Part shown: positions 32,064-40,232 of the stretch, one piece after another | How the letters are laid out: each line of letters starts with the position of its first letter | Position numbering within the stretch: position 1 is the stretch's first letter | Source: JAJPKK01 sp963807015 | GTDB lineage: Bacteria > Pseudomonadota > Alphaproteobacteria > Rhizobiales > Xanthobacteraceae | Reading direction: 5' to 3' | Assembly: GCA_963807015.1 (NCBI GenBank) | Contig: CAWEAS010000033.1 | Location: 1-64,000, forward strand | DNA length: 64,000 nt | Translations under genes and position numbers: made by a program | Notes under the pieces: model-generated | What the model saw: the letters and a program-made list of their open reading frames with translations, nothing else | Told to the model about the DNA's origin: nothing | Databases searched by the model: none

Positions 32064-34477
32064 AATTCACCCTGTCGTGGCTCAAGGACCACCTCGACAC
32101 TGGCGAGCCGCTCGGCGCCATCGTCGACAAACTGACCATGATCGGCCTCGAGGTCGAAGGCGTCGAGGACAAGGCGGCCGCGCTCAAGCCGTTCACGATT
32201 GCGCGGGTGATCTCGGCGGAGCAGCACCCCAACGCCGATCGGCTGCGCGTGTGCATGGTTGACACCGGGTCGGGCGATCCGGTGCAGGTCGTGTGCAGGG
32301 CGCCCAATGCGCGCGCCGGCATGACGGGCGTGTTCTCGCCGCCGGGCACGTTCATTCCCGGCAAGAACATTACCCTTGGCGTCGGTACGATCCGCGGCGT
32401 CGAGAGCCGCGGCATGCTGGTGTCCGCCTTCGAGCTTCAGATCTCCGACGATCATGAAGGCATCATCGAATTGCCCGCCGATGCCCCCCTCGGCGTGCCC
32501 TATGCGACGTGGGCGCATCTCGATGATCCGGTGATCGACATCAACCTCACGCCCAACCGCCCGGACTGCGCCGGCGTGCACGGCATTGCCCGCGATCTCG
32601 GCGCCGCCGACATGGGCACGTTCAAGGACCCGGTCATCAAGTCGGTGCCGGGCACCTTTCCGTGCCCGGTCGCGGTGAAGCGCGACTTCGGCACGACGCC
32701 ATCGCTGTGTCCCGGCTTTGCGCTGCGCCTCGTGCGCGGCGTCAAGAACGGCGAAAGCCCGGAGTGGCTGCAGCGGCGGCTCACCGCGATCGGGCTTCGC
32801 CCCATCAATGCGCTGGTCGACATCACGAACTTCATCACCTTTGATCGCGGCCGCCCGCTGCACGTGTTCGACGCGGCCAAGGTGAAGGGCAATCTCGTGG
32901 TGCGGCGCGCCCGCGCGGGCGAGAGTTTGCTCGCGCTCGATGGCAAGACTTATGCGCTCGATGACACCATGTGCGTCATCGCCGATGATCACGGCGTCGA
33001 GTCGCTGGCCGGCATCATGGGCGGCGAGGCGAGCGGCTGCTCGGCCGCGACCACGGACGTGCTGATCGAGTCGGCGCTGTGGGACCCGATCAACATCGCC
33101 CAGACCGGCCGCAACCTCAACATCATCACCGACGCGCGCTATCGTTTCGAGCGCGGCGTCGATCCCGCCTTCATGGTGCCCGGCCTCGAGCTTGCGACCC
33201 GCATGGTGCTCGACCTGTGCGGCGGCGAGCCGTCGGAAATAACGACAGCAGGCGAACTCGATCTCGTCGACAAGGTGATCGATTTTCCGCTCGACGAGGT
33301 CACGCGTCTCGCCGGCCTCGATCTGCCGTTCGCGGAAATCCGGCTCGTGCTCACGCGCCTCGGCTTCTACGTCGCCGGCAGCGGTCCCGTCATCAAGGTG
33401 GCGGTGCCGAGCTGGCGGCCCGACGTGCGCGGCAAGGCCGACATCGTCGAGGAGATCGTACGCATCGTCGGGGTCGACCGCGTCCCGATGACGCCGTTCG
33501 AGCGCGGCGACAACGGGCGGCGCCCGGTGCTCACCGCGATCCAGAACCGTACCCGCAAGGCGCGCCGGGCGCTCGCCGCGCGCGGTCTCGTCGAAGCCGT
33601 CACGTGGTCGTTCGTCTCAAAGACGCAGGCCGAGTTGTTCGGCGGCGGCCAGGCCGAGCTCAAGCTCGCCAACCCGATCGCGGCGGACCTCTCGGACATG
33701 CGGCCGAGCCTGCTGCCGGGCCTCGTCGCCGCCGCGCAGCGCAATGCCGATCGCGGCTACGTCGACACCGCGCTGTTCGAGGTCGGCCAGATTTTTCGCG
33801 GCGACCGGCCCGAGGATCAGTTTGTCGCCGCGAGCGGCGTGCGGCGCCGGCTCGCCAAGCCGACCGGCTGGGGCCGCAACTGGGCGAACGGCAGCAAGAG
33901 CGTCGATGCCTTCGACGTCAAGGCCGATGCGCTGGCGGCGCTCGCTGCCGCCGGTGCGCCGGCCCAGGCGCTGCAGATCAATCCGGGCGGGCCGGCCTGG
34001 CTCCATCCCGGCCGCTCGGGCACGATCCAGATCGGGCCGCAGAACGTGCTCGGCTATTTCGGTGAATTGCATCCGCGGGCGCTGGAGGCGCTCGGCGCCG
34101 AAGGCCCGCTCGCCGCGTTCGAGGTGATCCTCGATCGCATTCCGGCGGCGAAGGCCAAGGCGACGCGGGCAAAGTCGCTCCTCGAACTGCCGCCGTTCCA
34201 GCCGGTCGAGCGCGACTTCGCCTTCATCGTCGACCGCGCCGTGAAGGCGGGCGACATCGTGCGCGCGGCCCAGGGCGTCGACCGCAAGCTCATCACCGCG
34301 ATCACGGTGTTCGACGTCTACGAAGGGCAGGGCATCGATCCCGGCAAGAAATCGATCGCGATCGCGGTGACGCTGCAGCCGCGCGAGAAGACCATGACCG
34401 ACCAGGAGATCGACGCCGTCGCCGCCAAGATCGTCGCCGAGGTCGGCAAGCGCACCGGCGGCGTCCTGCGCGGTTAA
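32060..34477 (+). CDS. pheT: Phenylalanine--tRNA ligase beta subunit
   Basis: 805 residues with the full domain set: the B1 N-terminus (MKFTLSWLKDHLDT), an EMAP-like tRNA-binding domain (about 40-150), B3/B4 editing domain (LRPINALVDITNFITFDRGRPLHVFD), B5 (about 400-475), a catalytic-like core with GLVEAVTWSFVS, and the C-terminal FDX-ACB anticodon-binding domain (about 710-805, LPPFQPVERDFAFIVD). It edits mischarged Tyr and binds tRNA. No frameshift is present across 2.4 kb. Confidence 0.97.
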   Translation: MKFTLSWLKDHLDTGEPLGAIVDKLTMIGLEVEGVEDKAAALKPFTIARVISAEQHPNADRLRVCMVDTGSGDPVQVVCRAPNARAGMTGVFSPPGTFIPGKNITLGVGTIRGVESRGMLVSAFELQISDDHEGIIELPADAPLGVPYATWAHLDDPVIDINLTPNRPDCAGVHGIARDLGAADMGTFKDPVIKSVPGTFPCPVAVKRDFGTTPSLCPGFALRLVRGVKNGESPEWLQRRLTAIGLRPINALVDITNFITFDRGRPLHVFDAAKVKGNLVVRRARAGESLLALDGKTYALDDTMCVIADDHGVESLAGIMGGEASGCSAATTDVLIESALWDPINIAQTGRNLNIITDARYRFERGVDPAFMVPGLELATRMVLDLCGGEPSEITTAGELDLVDKVIDFPLDEVTRLAGLDLPFAEIRLVLTRLGFYVAGSGPVIKVAVPSWRPDVRGKADIVEEIVRIVGVDRVPMTPFERGDNGRRPVLTAIQNRTRKARRALAARGLVEAVTWSFVSKTQAELFGGGQAELKLANPIAADLSDMRPSLLPGLVAAAQRNADRGYVDTALFEVGQIFRGDRPEDQFVAASGVRRRLAKPTGWGRNWANGSKSVDAFDVKADALAALAAAGAPAQALQINPGGPAWLHPGRSGTIQIGPQNVLGYFGELHPRALEALGAEGPLAAFEVILDRIPAAKAKATRAKSLLELPPFQPVERDFAFIVDRAVKAGDIVRAAQGVDRKLITAITVFDVYEGQGIDPGKKSIAIAVTLQPREKTMTDQEIDAVAAKIVAEVGKRTGGVLRG

Positions 34478-34501
34478 CGTCATTTCCGCGGCGCGAGCGC
34501 A

Positions 34502-34680
34502 GTCCCGTAGGGTGGGCAAAGCGCGGCGGAGCCGCGTGTGCCCACGCGGATCGAATTCGGTCGTCATGGCCGGGCTTGTCCGGGACAAGCCCGGCCATGA
34601 CTACGAGAGACGGCTTCAATACGAACGGAATCTGCTCTGGCAGCACGGTGGGCACGCTTCGCTTTGCCCACCCTACGACG
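34502..34680. repeat. Nested intergenic repeats downstream of pheT
   Basis: CGTAGGGTGGGCAAAGCG near 34507 is mirrored by CGCTTTGCCCACCCTACG ending near 34680. Inside lies the perfect palindromic pair GGCCGGGCTTGTCC / GGACAAGCCCGGCC around 34569-34598. These are dispersed non-coding repeats and may also end the pheT and amine oxidase transcripts. Confidence 0.6.
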
Positions 34681-34703
34681 TGCGGGATGTGGAAACCGCT
34701 CCC

Positions 34704-36108
34704 CTACCGCCGCCGCCCTGGCGACGGCGCTGCGGCTTGCGGGCGCCGCTCCTCGGTGGCGAAGCCGAGGCGCTTGAGCACCGTCTCTGCCGTGCGGTCG
34801 CCCGAGGCCCAGGCGCCGCCGACCGTGCCCCACTGCGTTTCGTGGGTCGCTTCGCCGGCCAGGAAGATGCGATCGCGCAGCGGCTCGGCGAGCGCGAGGC
34901 GCGCGGCCTGCCCGCCGGGCGTCGCCGCGGAGAACGCGCCGAGTGTCCACGGATCGTTGTTCCACTGCGAAACGCGGCTGCGCTTGAGCGCTTTTTTCAC
35001 GTCGTTGCCGTAGAGGTTCGTGAGCCAGTCGATCGCGAACGCGATCATCGCCTTGTCGCCGGCCGCGGAGAGATCGCGGCCGAACTTGCCGCCGACATCG
35101 ACGGTGCACACGTTGGTGCCGGAGAGATTGCCGACGACGGCGGCGGTGTGGTTCGAGTTCGGCCTTCTCGAACATCAGCTCGTCGCGCTGCAGGCCGAGC
35201 GGATTGCCGGGCAGTTCCAGCGCGATGTGGTCGTAGCTGCCGAGCGTGAGCTTGCCGAGCGCATCGAGTTGGCGGCGCGGCAGTTCCGGCACGAACTTGA
35301 TCTTGTCGCTCGTCAGCACGCCCGTCGAGACCGTGACGATGGCCGCGCGCGCAACCAGGCGCCCGCGCGCGGTCTCGATCTCGACGCCCGCGCGCCCGGC
35401 CCATTCGATGCGCGTGACCGGGCTCGACAGCTGCACCGGCAAACCTTCGCCGAGCTTGGCGATCACCGTGCCGAGACCCTGGCGGCAATACGTGTCGCTG
35501 TCGCGCTCCGCCGCGTGGGCGAAGTCCGCGGCCGACACGTCGGCGAGATCCTTGGCGCAGGCGTACGGTCCGAGCACGAATTCCACCGTGCTCTGCCAAT
35601 CGAACAGATCCTTCGGCAGCCCCTGCGCCGCGGGCATGTCGAGCTTGCCGCGGCCGGCATCGCCGATGGCGCGGCTCGATCGCACGATCGAAGTGAGGAA
35701 GTCCTCCAGTTCGGTCGCCCGGGCGAACCGCCGGCCGATCCGCAGCTGCTGGCTGGTCGTTGCCGGAAAAATATCAAAGCCCGCTTTGGTCGCGAGCGCC
35801 ATCACCGGGTTGAGGTCGGGTTGGCGGATGAAGCGGGCGCCCATGTCGAACGGCGCCCCGAATGTCTGCGTATCGGTGAAGCAGCGCCCGCCGATCCGCC
35901 CGGTAGCCTCGATCAGCGCAAAGCGCGCCCGCGTTCCCGAAATGCGCCGCGCCGCCGCGATGCCGGCGGCACCGGCGCCGATGATCGCGATCTCGACGCT
36001 GTCCGCGGACTGGGCGGCGCGTGCCGGCGCCGCCGCGGCGGCCGCCGAGAATGCGGACGCAGCGAGAAATCGGCGGCGGGTCAGAGCAGCCCGGGTCAGA
36101 GCAGCCAT
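34704..36108 (-). pseudogene. Flavin amine oxidase gene with a single-base frameshift
   Basis: The first frame (from ATG 36108) has a twin-arginine signal (TRRRFLAASAF), the FAD-binding Rossmann motif (IAIIGAGAAGIAAARRI, then EATGRIGGRCFTD) and a substrate domain to about DELMFEKA. Near base 35160 the frame is lost. The expected continuation (NSNHTAAVVGNLSGTNVCTV, then DVGGKFGRDL) lies one frame away and runs to the family's C-terminal FAD motif (LAGEATHETQWGTVGGAWASGDRTAE) with its stop at 34704. Together they make a normal protein of about 467 residues. It would be a periplasmic Tat-exported monoamine oxidase-like enzyme. The lesion is either a real recent mutation or a sequence error, as no other damage is seen. 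Confidence 0.85.
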
Positions 36109-36312
36109 GGTCAATCGATTGTTAATACGCTCCCACCATGCCTCAAGGCCGCGCCGTCCGCAATTCACCGCAATGCCGCAGATGAGCGGCGCCGCAGCAT
36201 GACGCGCATTGAACCGGCCGTCGCGACTCATGAACTAAATTGCAAGCACTGTTGCGATAATTTGTTTCAATAATACGACCCGCAACAACAGCGGCACTGA
36301 TCGCGCGGGCAG

Positions 36313-36342
36313 GGAACGCCAAGGAACGCCAAGGAACGCCAT
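36313..36342. repeat. Triple 10-bp repeat at a start codon
   Basis: GGAACGCCAA is present at 36313 and 36323, and GGAACGCCAT at 36333, the last supplying the ATG (36341) of the downstream gene. The repeats overlap its ribosome-binding region. Confidence 0.8.
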
Positions 36343-37384
36343 GGACCGGATGTCGAACCGCATCGGGCGGATGCTTGCCCGCTATCTGGACAAGCCGGCG
36401 ACCGGCTACGAGCCGTTCACGCCCAGCAATCCCGTCCTGCTGGCGCGCGCGCTCGAGCCCGGCGACGTGCTGCTCGTCGAGGGCAACACCCACATCGCCG
36501 GCGTCATCAAATATCTGACGCAGTCGACATGGTCGCACGCCGCGCTCTATGTCGGCCCGGTCGCGCGCCAGGGGGCCGAAGCCAAGATGGAAGCCAAGAC
36601 CGAAGCCGAGATCGAAGCCGAGAGCGAAACCAAGGTCGAAGCCAACACCGCGGACGGCGAGCCCCACGAGCTCATCGAGGCCAATATCGGCGAAGGCGTC
36701 GTGTCGGCGCCGCTCTCCAAATATTTCAAGTTCCACACCCGCGTGTGCCGGCCGGTCGGCCTCACGGCGGGCGACCTCGACCAGGTCTGCCGCTACGCCG
36801 TCGATCGCATTGGCCTCGCCTACGATCTCAAGAACATCATCGACCTGCTGCGCTACCTGATGCCGCTGCCGGTGCCGCAGCGCTGGCGCCGCCACATGAT
36901 CGCGCTCGGCTCGGGCGACCCGACGCGCATCATCTGCTCGGCGCTGATCGCCCAGGCGTTCGAATCGGTGCGCTATCCGATCCTGCCGCGCGTCACCACG
37001 ATGACGAGCCGCACCGCGCGCCGCGAAATCCTGGAAATCCGCCATTCGTCGCTTTACGCGCCGCGCGACTTCGATATCTCGCCCTATTTCGAGGTGGTGA
37101 AGCCGACGATCGTGTTTGGCTTCGACTACAAGGCGATGCACTGGGCCGACCTGCCGCTGCCGCCCGCCGAAGACGAGCCGGCGCCGGCACGCTCGCTCGC
37201 CGCCGCCAAGACCCGCACGAGCAAGACCCGCACCGCCAAGCGGTCTGTAAAGCAGTCCGCCAAGCGGTTCGCCACGCCAACCAACGGCACGGCGCCCCGC
37301 ATGGCCGCGCGCCGTCGCGCCGTAATCCCTGCCAAATCGCCGCCCGAGGACGCGCCCGCCCGCGTGCTCGAACCGACGCCGTAG
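36341..37384 (+). CDS. YiiX/YebB-like NlpC/P60-type cysteine hydrolase
   Basis: 347 residues. The permuted papain-like core has the His motif TWSHAALYVGP (about residue 66) and the Cys motif RIICSALIAQAFESV (about 195); EPGDVLLVEG near the N-terminus is the usual first strand. Between His and Cys is an inserted acidic/lysine repeat of about 25 residues (EAKMEAKTEAEIEAESETK). The C-terminal 80 residues are disordered and very basic. Family members cleave peptide or lipid amide bonds; the substrate here is unknown. No signal peptide is present. It is the last core gene before tRNA-Ala. Confidence 0.82.
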   Translation: MDRMSNRIGRMLARYLDKPATGYEPFTPSNPVLLARALEPGDVLLVEGNTHIAGVIKYLTQSTWSHAALYVGPVARQGAEAKMEAKTEAEIEAESETKVEANTADGEPHELIEANIGEGVVSAPLSKYFKFHTRVCRPVGLTAGDLDQVCRYAVDRIGLAYDLKNIIDLLRYLMPLPVPQRWRRHMIALGSGDPTRIICSALIAQAFESVRYPILPRVTTMTSRTARREILEIRHSSLYAPRDFDISPYFEVVKPTIVFGFDYKAMHWADLPLPPAEDEPAPARSLAAAKTRTSKTRTAKRSVKQSAKRFATPTNGTAPRMAARRRAVIPAKSPPEDAPARVLEPTP

Positions 37385-37494
37385 CCGCTTCGCCGCAAGC
37401 AGCCGCGACCGGCGGAGGCAATCCTTGACACCCTGCCGCCCGCGCCAGTAAATGGCGCCCACTCGACCGCCCGCCACATTTCGGCCGGCCGGCA

Positions 37495-37570
37495 GGGGCC
37501 GTAGCTCAGTTGGGAGAGCGCCGCAATCGCACTGCGGAGGTCAGGGGTTCAAATCCCCTCGGCTCCACCA
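37495..37570 (+). tRNA. tRNA-Ala (CGC)
   Basis: A 76-nt cloverleaf. Acceptor GGGGCCG (37495-37501) pairs with CGGCTCC (37560-37566) with one G-T. The anticodon stem CCGCA/TGCGG encloses a loop with anticodon CGC at 37528-37530. The T-arm is GGGGTTCAAATCCCC, and CCA is encoded at 37568-37570. Its 3' half is the apparent integration site of the element that follows. Confidence 0.96.
37547..37560 (+). other. Candidate attL core within tRNA-Ala
   Basis: The T-arm word GTTCAAATCCCCTC is identical to 55753-55766. Integration by P4-type recombinases into the 3' end of tRNA genes, leaving the tRNA intact, is the known behaviour of this integrase class. Confidence 0.5.
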
Positions 37571-37722
37571 ACAAGACTTCCGCTACTATCCGCCTTCATC
37601 CAACCATGCTGCGAAATGCCCGTTTTTTGGGGCGTTGTTGCTCCCGTATGGTCCGCCCTCGTCCGGTGTGGTACTCACCAAGACCGTTGGTTGAAACGTG
37701 AGTAGATCGGGAGAGGCCCGTT

Positions 37723-38928
37723 GTGAAGGTCAACAGATTGACTGCCCTTCGAGTCGAGCGAATCCGTGATCCGGGACTTTATCATGATGGCGCCGGATTG
37801 TACTTGCAGGTGACAGCCGGCAGCCACGGCGCGACGAAGTCGTGGTTATATCGGTTCGCTCTGGACGGCAAAGAACGCCGCATGGGCCTTGGCGCCTTCA
37901 GAGATGTGAGCCTCGCCGAAGCGAGAGAAAAGGCAGCCGGCGCGCGCAAGCGGGTCAAAGACGGCAACGACCCAATCGAGGCCCGAAAGGCTTCGCGCGC
38001 CGCTGGGAAACTCGCGAAGGCAAAGGCAATGACGTTCGATCAATGTCGTGATGCCTATATCGCTTCGCATCGCGCAGCCTGGAGCAACGCGAAACATGCT
38101 TGGCAATGGAGTGCCTCGCTTACTAGGTACGTTTCGCCGATCTTCGGGCACGTCCCAGTTCAAGATGTGGACGTTGCGCTGGTGACGAGGGCTCTCGAAC
38201 CGATATGGACGACCATACCTGAGACAGCAAGTCGGCTGCGAGGCCGCATCGAGGCGATTCTGGATTGGGCAAAAGTACGGGAGCTGCGCGTCGGTGAGAA
38301 CCCCGCTCGATGGCGTGGCCACCTAGATCATCTGCTGCCGGCACGATCTAAAGTTCGGGAGGTCAAGCACCATGCGGCATTGCCCTATTCCGAGATGGCC
38401 TCATTCATGGCGCTGCTTCGCATTCGGGACGCCATCGCTGCAAGGGCACTCGAATTTGCGATACTGACTGCCGGTCGAACTGCTGAGGTCTTAGGCGCTC
38501 GATGGGATGAGATTGACATCGGTAAGCGGATTTGGACGATTCCAGCTGATCGGATGAAAGCGGGCAAAGAGCATCGCGTGTCGCTCTCGGGCGCAGCCAT
38601 TGCCGTTCTTCAGGCTATGAGGGGAGTTCGCCAGAGTCAGTACGTCTTTCCTGGCGACCGACGTGCGACGCTGTCTAACACATCGATGCTGATGCTCATG
38701 CGCCGGATGAACCGCGGGGACCTCACCACGCATGGGTTTCGAAGTTCATTCCGCGATTGGGCGGCGGAGTGTACAGATTTTCCCAGCGAAGTTGTAGAAA
38801 TGGCGCTTGCCCATCTAGTCAATGATAAGGTTGAGGCTGCCTATCGTCGCGGCGACTTGTTCGAGAAGCGGCGTCGCCTGATGTCCGACTGGGCAAAGTT
38901 TTGCGATCCCCCACGCGGCCGAGCCTAG
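37723..38928 (+). CDS. P4-type site-specific tyrosine integrase
   Basis: 401 residues. The N-terminal DUF4102 domain (about 1-90: VERIRDPGLYHDGAGLYLQV) is followed by a SAM-like core-binding domain (about 100-190) and a catalytic domain. The catalytic residues are visible: Arg252 (TAGRTAEVLG), His337 and Arg340 (THGFRSS), His364 (ALAH) and the nucleophile Tyr374 (EAAYRRGDL). All are intact, so excision and integration may still work. GTG 37723 follows GGGAGAGG. It presumably integrates the element into the adjacent tRNA-Ala. It is in the same orientation as the tRNA, as usual. Confidence 0.93.
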   Translation: MKVNRLTALRVERIRDPGLYHDGAGLYLQVTAGSHGATKSWLYRFALDGKERRMGLGAFRDVSLAEAREKAAGARKRVKDGNDPIEARKASRAAGKLAKAKAMTFDQCRDAYIASHRAAWSNAKHAWQWSASLTRYVSPIFGHVPVQDVDVALVTRALEPIWTTIPETASRLRGRIEAILDWAKVRELRVGENPARWRGHLDHLLPARSKVREVKHHAALPYSEMASFMALLRIRDAIAARALEFAILTAGRTAEVLGARWDEIDIGKRIWTIPADRMKAGKEHRVSLSGAAIAVLQAMRGVRQSQYVFPGDRRATLSNTSMLMLMRRMNRGDLTTHGFRSSFRDWAAECTDFPSEVVEMALAHLVNDKVEAAYRRGDLFEKRRRLMSDWAKFCDPPRGRA

Positions 38929-39384
38929 AGCAGGCTGTGCAATTCCACAATCTAGCTGCGCGAACCGACCTGACCTAAGCACGGGGTCGGATTTCAATGC
39001 CCTGGCAGCGCTGGACCATCATCGCGGAAAACGATGCCCTCAAAGGGCCGTCGCAAAGCGAATCAGGCGCCTGAACTACGGTCGGGAGCGCAACTGCGGC
39101 TTGTCCCCACTTTCTGACGGCAACGGCCGCGTCCAATATCGACATTGGGGCGTCAGCTTCCGATATTCGGACTTGATGGAACTGCTTCGTTTCTTGCCGA
39201 TGCTTCGTGGCTTAAAGGAAGTGGCTCTCAGGACGAACGAGCCGTGGGGATCAGCCACGATCACCACGGCTCGACGAGGTCGGTGACCCCGCACTCCTAC
39301 CCGGAGCGGGCCAACCGTACCTCCCAGTTCGCGCGAGTCAACGCGATTCCAGCCGCGAAACGAAAACTCGTGGGGGTGGGTACA
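38929..39384. other. Gap of about 456 bp without a recognised gene
   Basis: The stretch lies between the integrase and the AlpA-like gene. Short open frames are present but none has a ribosome binding site or familiar sequence. It probably holds the promoter of the AlpA-primase operon and possibly integrase arm sites. I see no clear repeats. Confidence 0.4.
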
Positions 39385-39804
39385 ATGGCCGTGAACCGCA
39401 ATGTCGAGTCAGCATCTAAGCTGTTCGAGGTTTTTGATTTTCCGCGAAGCGGATTGGTCCGACTTCGTCAGATACTTGCACCGTCTGGTCCCGTTCCGGT
39501 TGGGAAGTCTTCATGGTGGGCAGGTGTCAAAAGTGGACGCTTCCCTGCACCGCTAAAACTCGGCCCTCGAACCACCGTCTGGCGCGCTGAGGATATTCGC
39601 AACCTGATTGATGGTCTGGGCGGGCAACCGCAACATGCCGCTATGGGTCCGAACCTCAACTCAGGGGCAGGCTTGGGGCGTGCGCCTATTGGCTACATCT
39701 CTGATCGTCTTGCTGGCGACGGCGCTCCAAAACCCGCTGCCGCCCGACTTCGCCGCCGTGGCGGACAGCGCACAGTCGGCAATGCTGATCCGGTGGCGCG
39801 ATGA
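39385..39804 (+). CDS. AlpA-family DNA-binding regulator (excisionase-like)
   Basis: 139 residues. The first 80 resemble the AlpA/MerR-type helix-turn-helix used by P4-like elements: a recognition segment (GKSSWWAGVKSGRFPAPLKLGPRTTVWRAEDIRNLIDGL) with the usual W-x-G-V-K-S-G-x-F-P-x-P-x-K-L. AlpA proteins promote integrase expression or excision. ATG 39385 follows a G-rich site. The C-terminal 55 residues are basic and unlike the family, perhaps an extension. Its TGA overlaps the next ATG (ATGA at 39801), so it is coupled to the primase genes. Confidence 0.72.
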   Translation: MAVNRNVESASKLFEVFDFPRSGLVRLRQILAPSGPVPVGKSSWWAGVKSGRFPAPLKLGPRTTVWRAEDIRNLIDGLGGQPQHAAMGPNLNSGAGLGRAPIGYISDRLAGDGAPKPAAARLRRRGGQRTVGNADPVAR

Positions 39805-40232
39805 TAACCGCAACTTCGGCCCGCGCCCTGCCAACGGAACCAACCGCGAAAGAGTCGAAATGCGGCGCTTGCGGTGTCGTCGTAACAGGACACACTCGCA
39901 GGCATCATCGGTCACCAATTGATTTTGCAGCAATTGCTCGCGAAGCAATCCCGGCGCTTCCAGCAATGCTCGCTCGCCTGTTGCCCGACGGTCGTGTGAT
40001 TGGTCGGGAATTTGTGGCGCTCAATCCTCGTCGCTCGGACCGTCGTCCCGGCTCCTTCAAGGTCCGCGTTGCCGGCGCCCGCGCCGGAGCGTGGTCCGAC
40101 TTCGCAACGGGTGACAAAGGCGGCGACATCATCAGCTTGGTCGCCTACGTCGAGAACGTCAGACAAGACCAAGCTGCCCTGCTTGTGGCGCGGATGTTGG
40201 GAATTAACATTGAGAGGCCGCACCATGGATAA
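39801..40232 (+). CDS. Primase N-terminal-like small protein
   Basis: 143 residues. The segment DRRPGSFKVRVAGARAGAWS, then DFATGDKGGDIISLVAYVEN matches the strand-rich domain that precedes toprim in many phage and plasmid primases. An N-terminal CGACG word hints at a single zinc knuckle. It overlaps the AlpA-like gene by 4 nt and the next gene by 8 nt, so the two products are likely to work together as a split primase. The helicase/toprim parts are in the next protein. Confidence 0.7.
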   Translation: MITATSARALPTEPTAKESKCGACGVVVTGHTRRHHRSPIDFAAIAREAIPALPAMLARLLPDGRVIGREFVALNPRRSDRRPGSFKVRVAGARAGAWSDFATGDKGGDIISLVAYVENVRQDQAALLVARMLGINIERPHHG

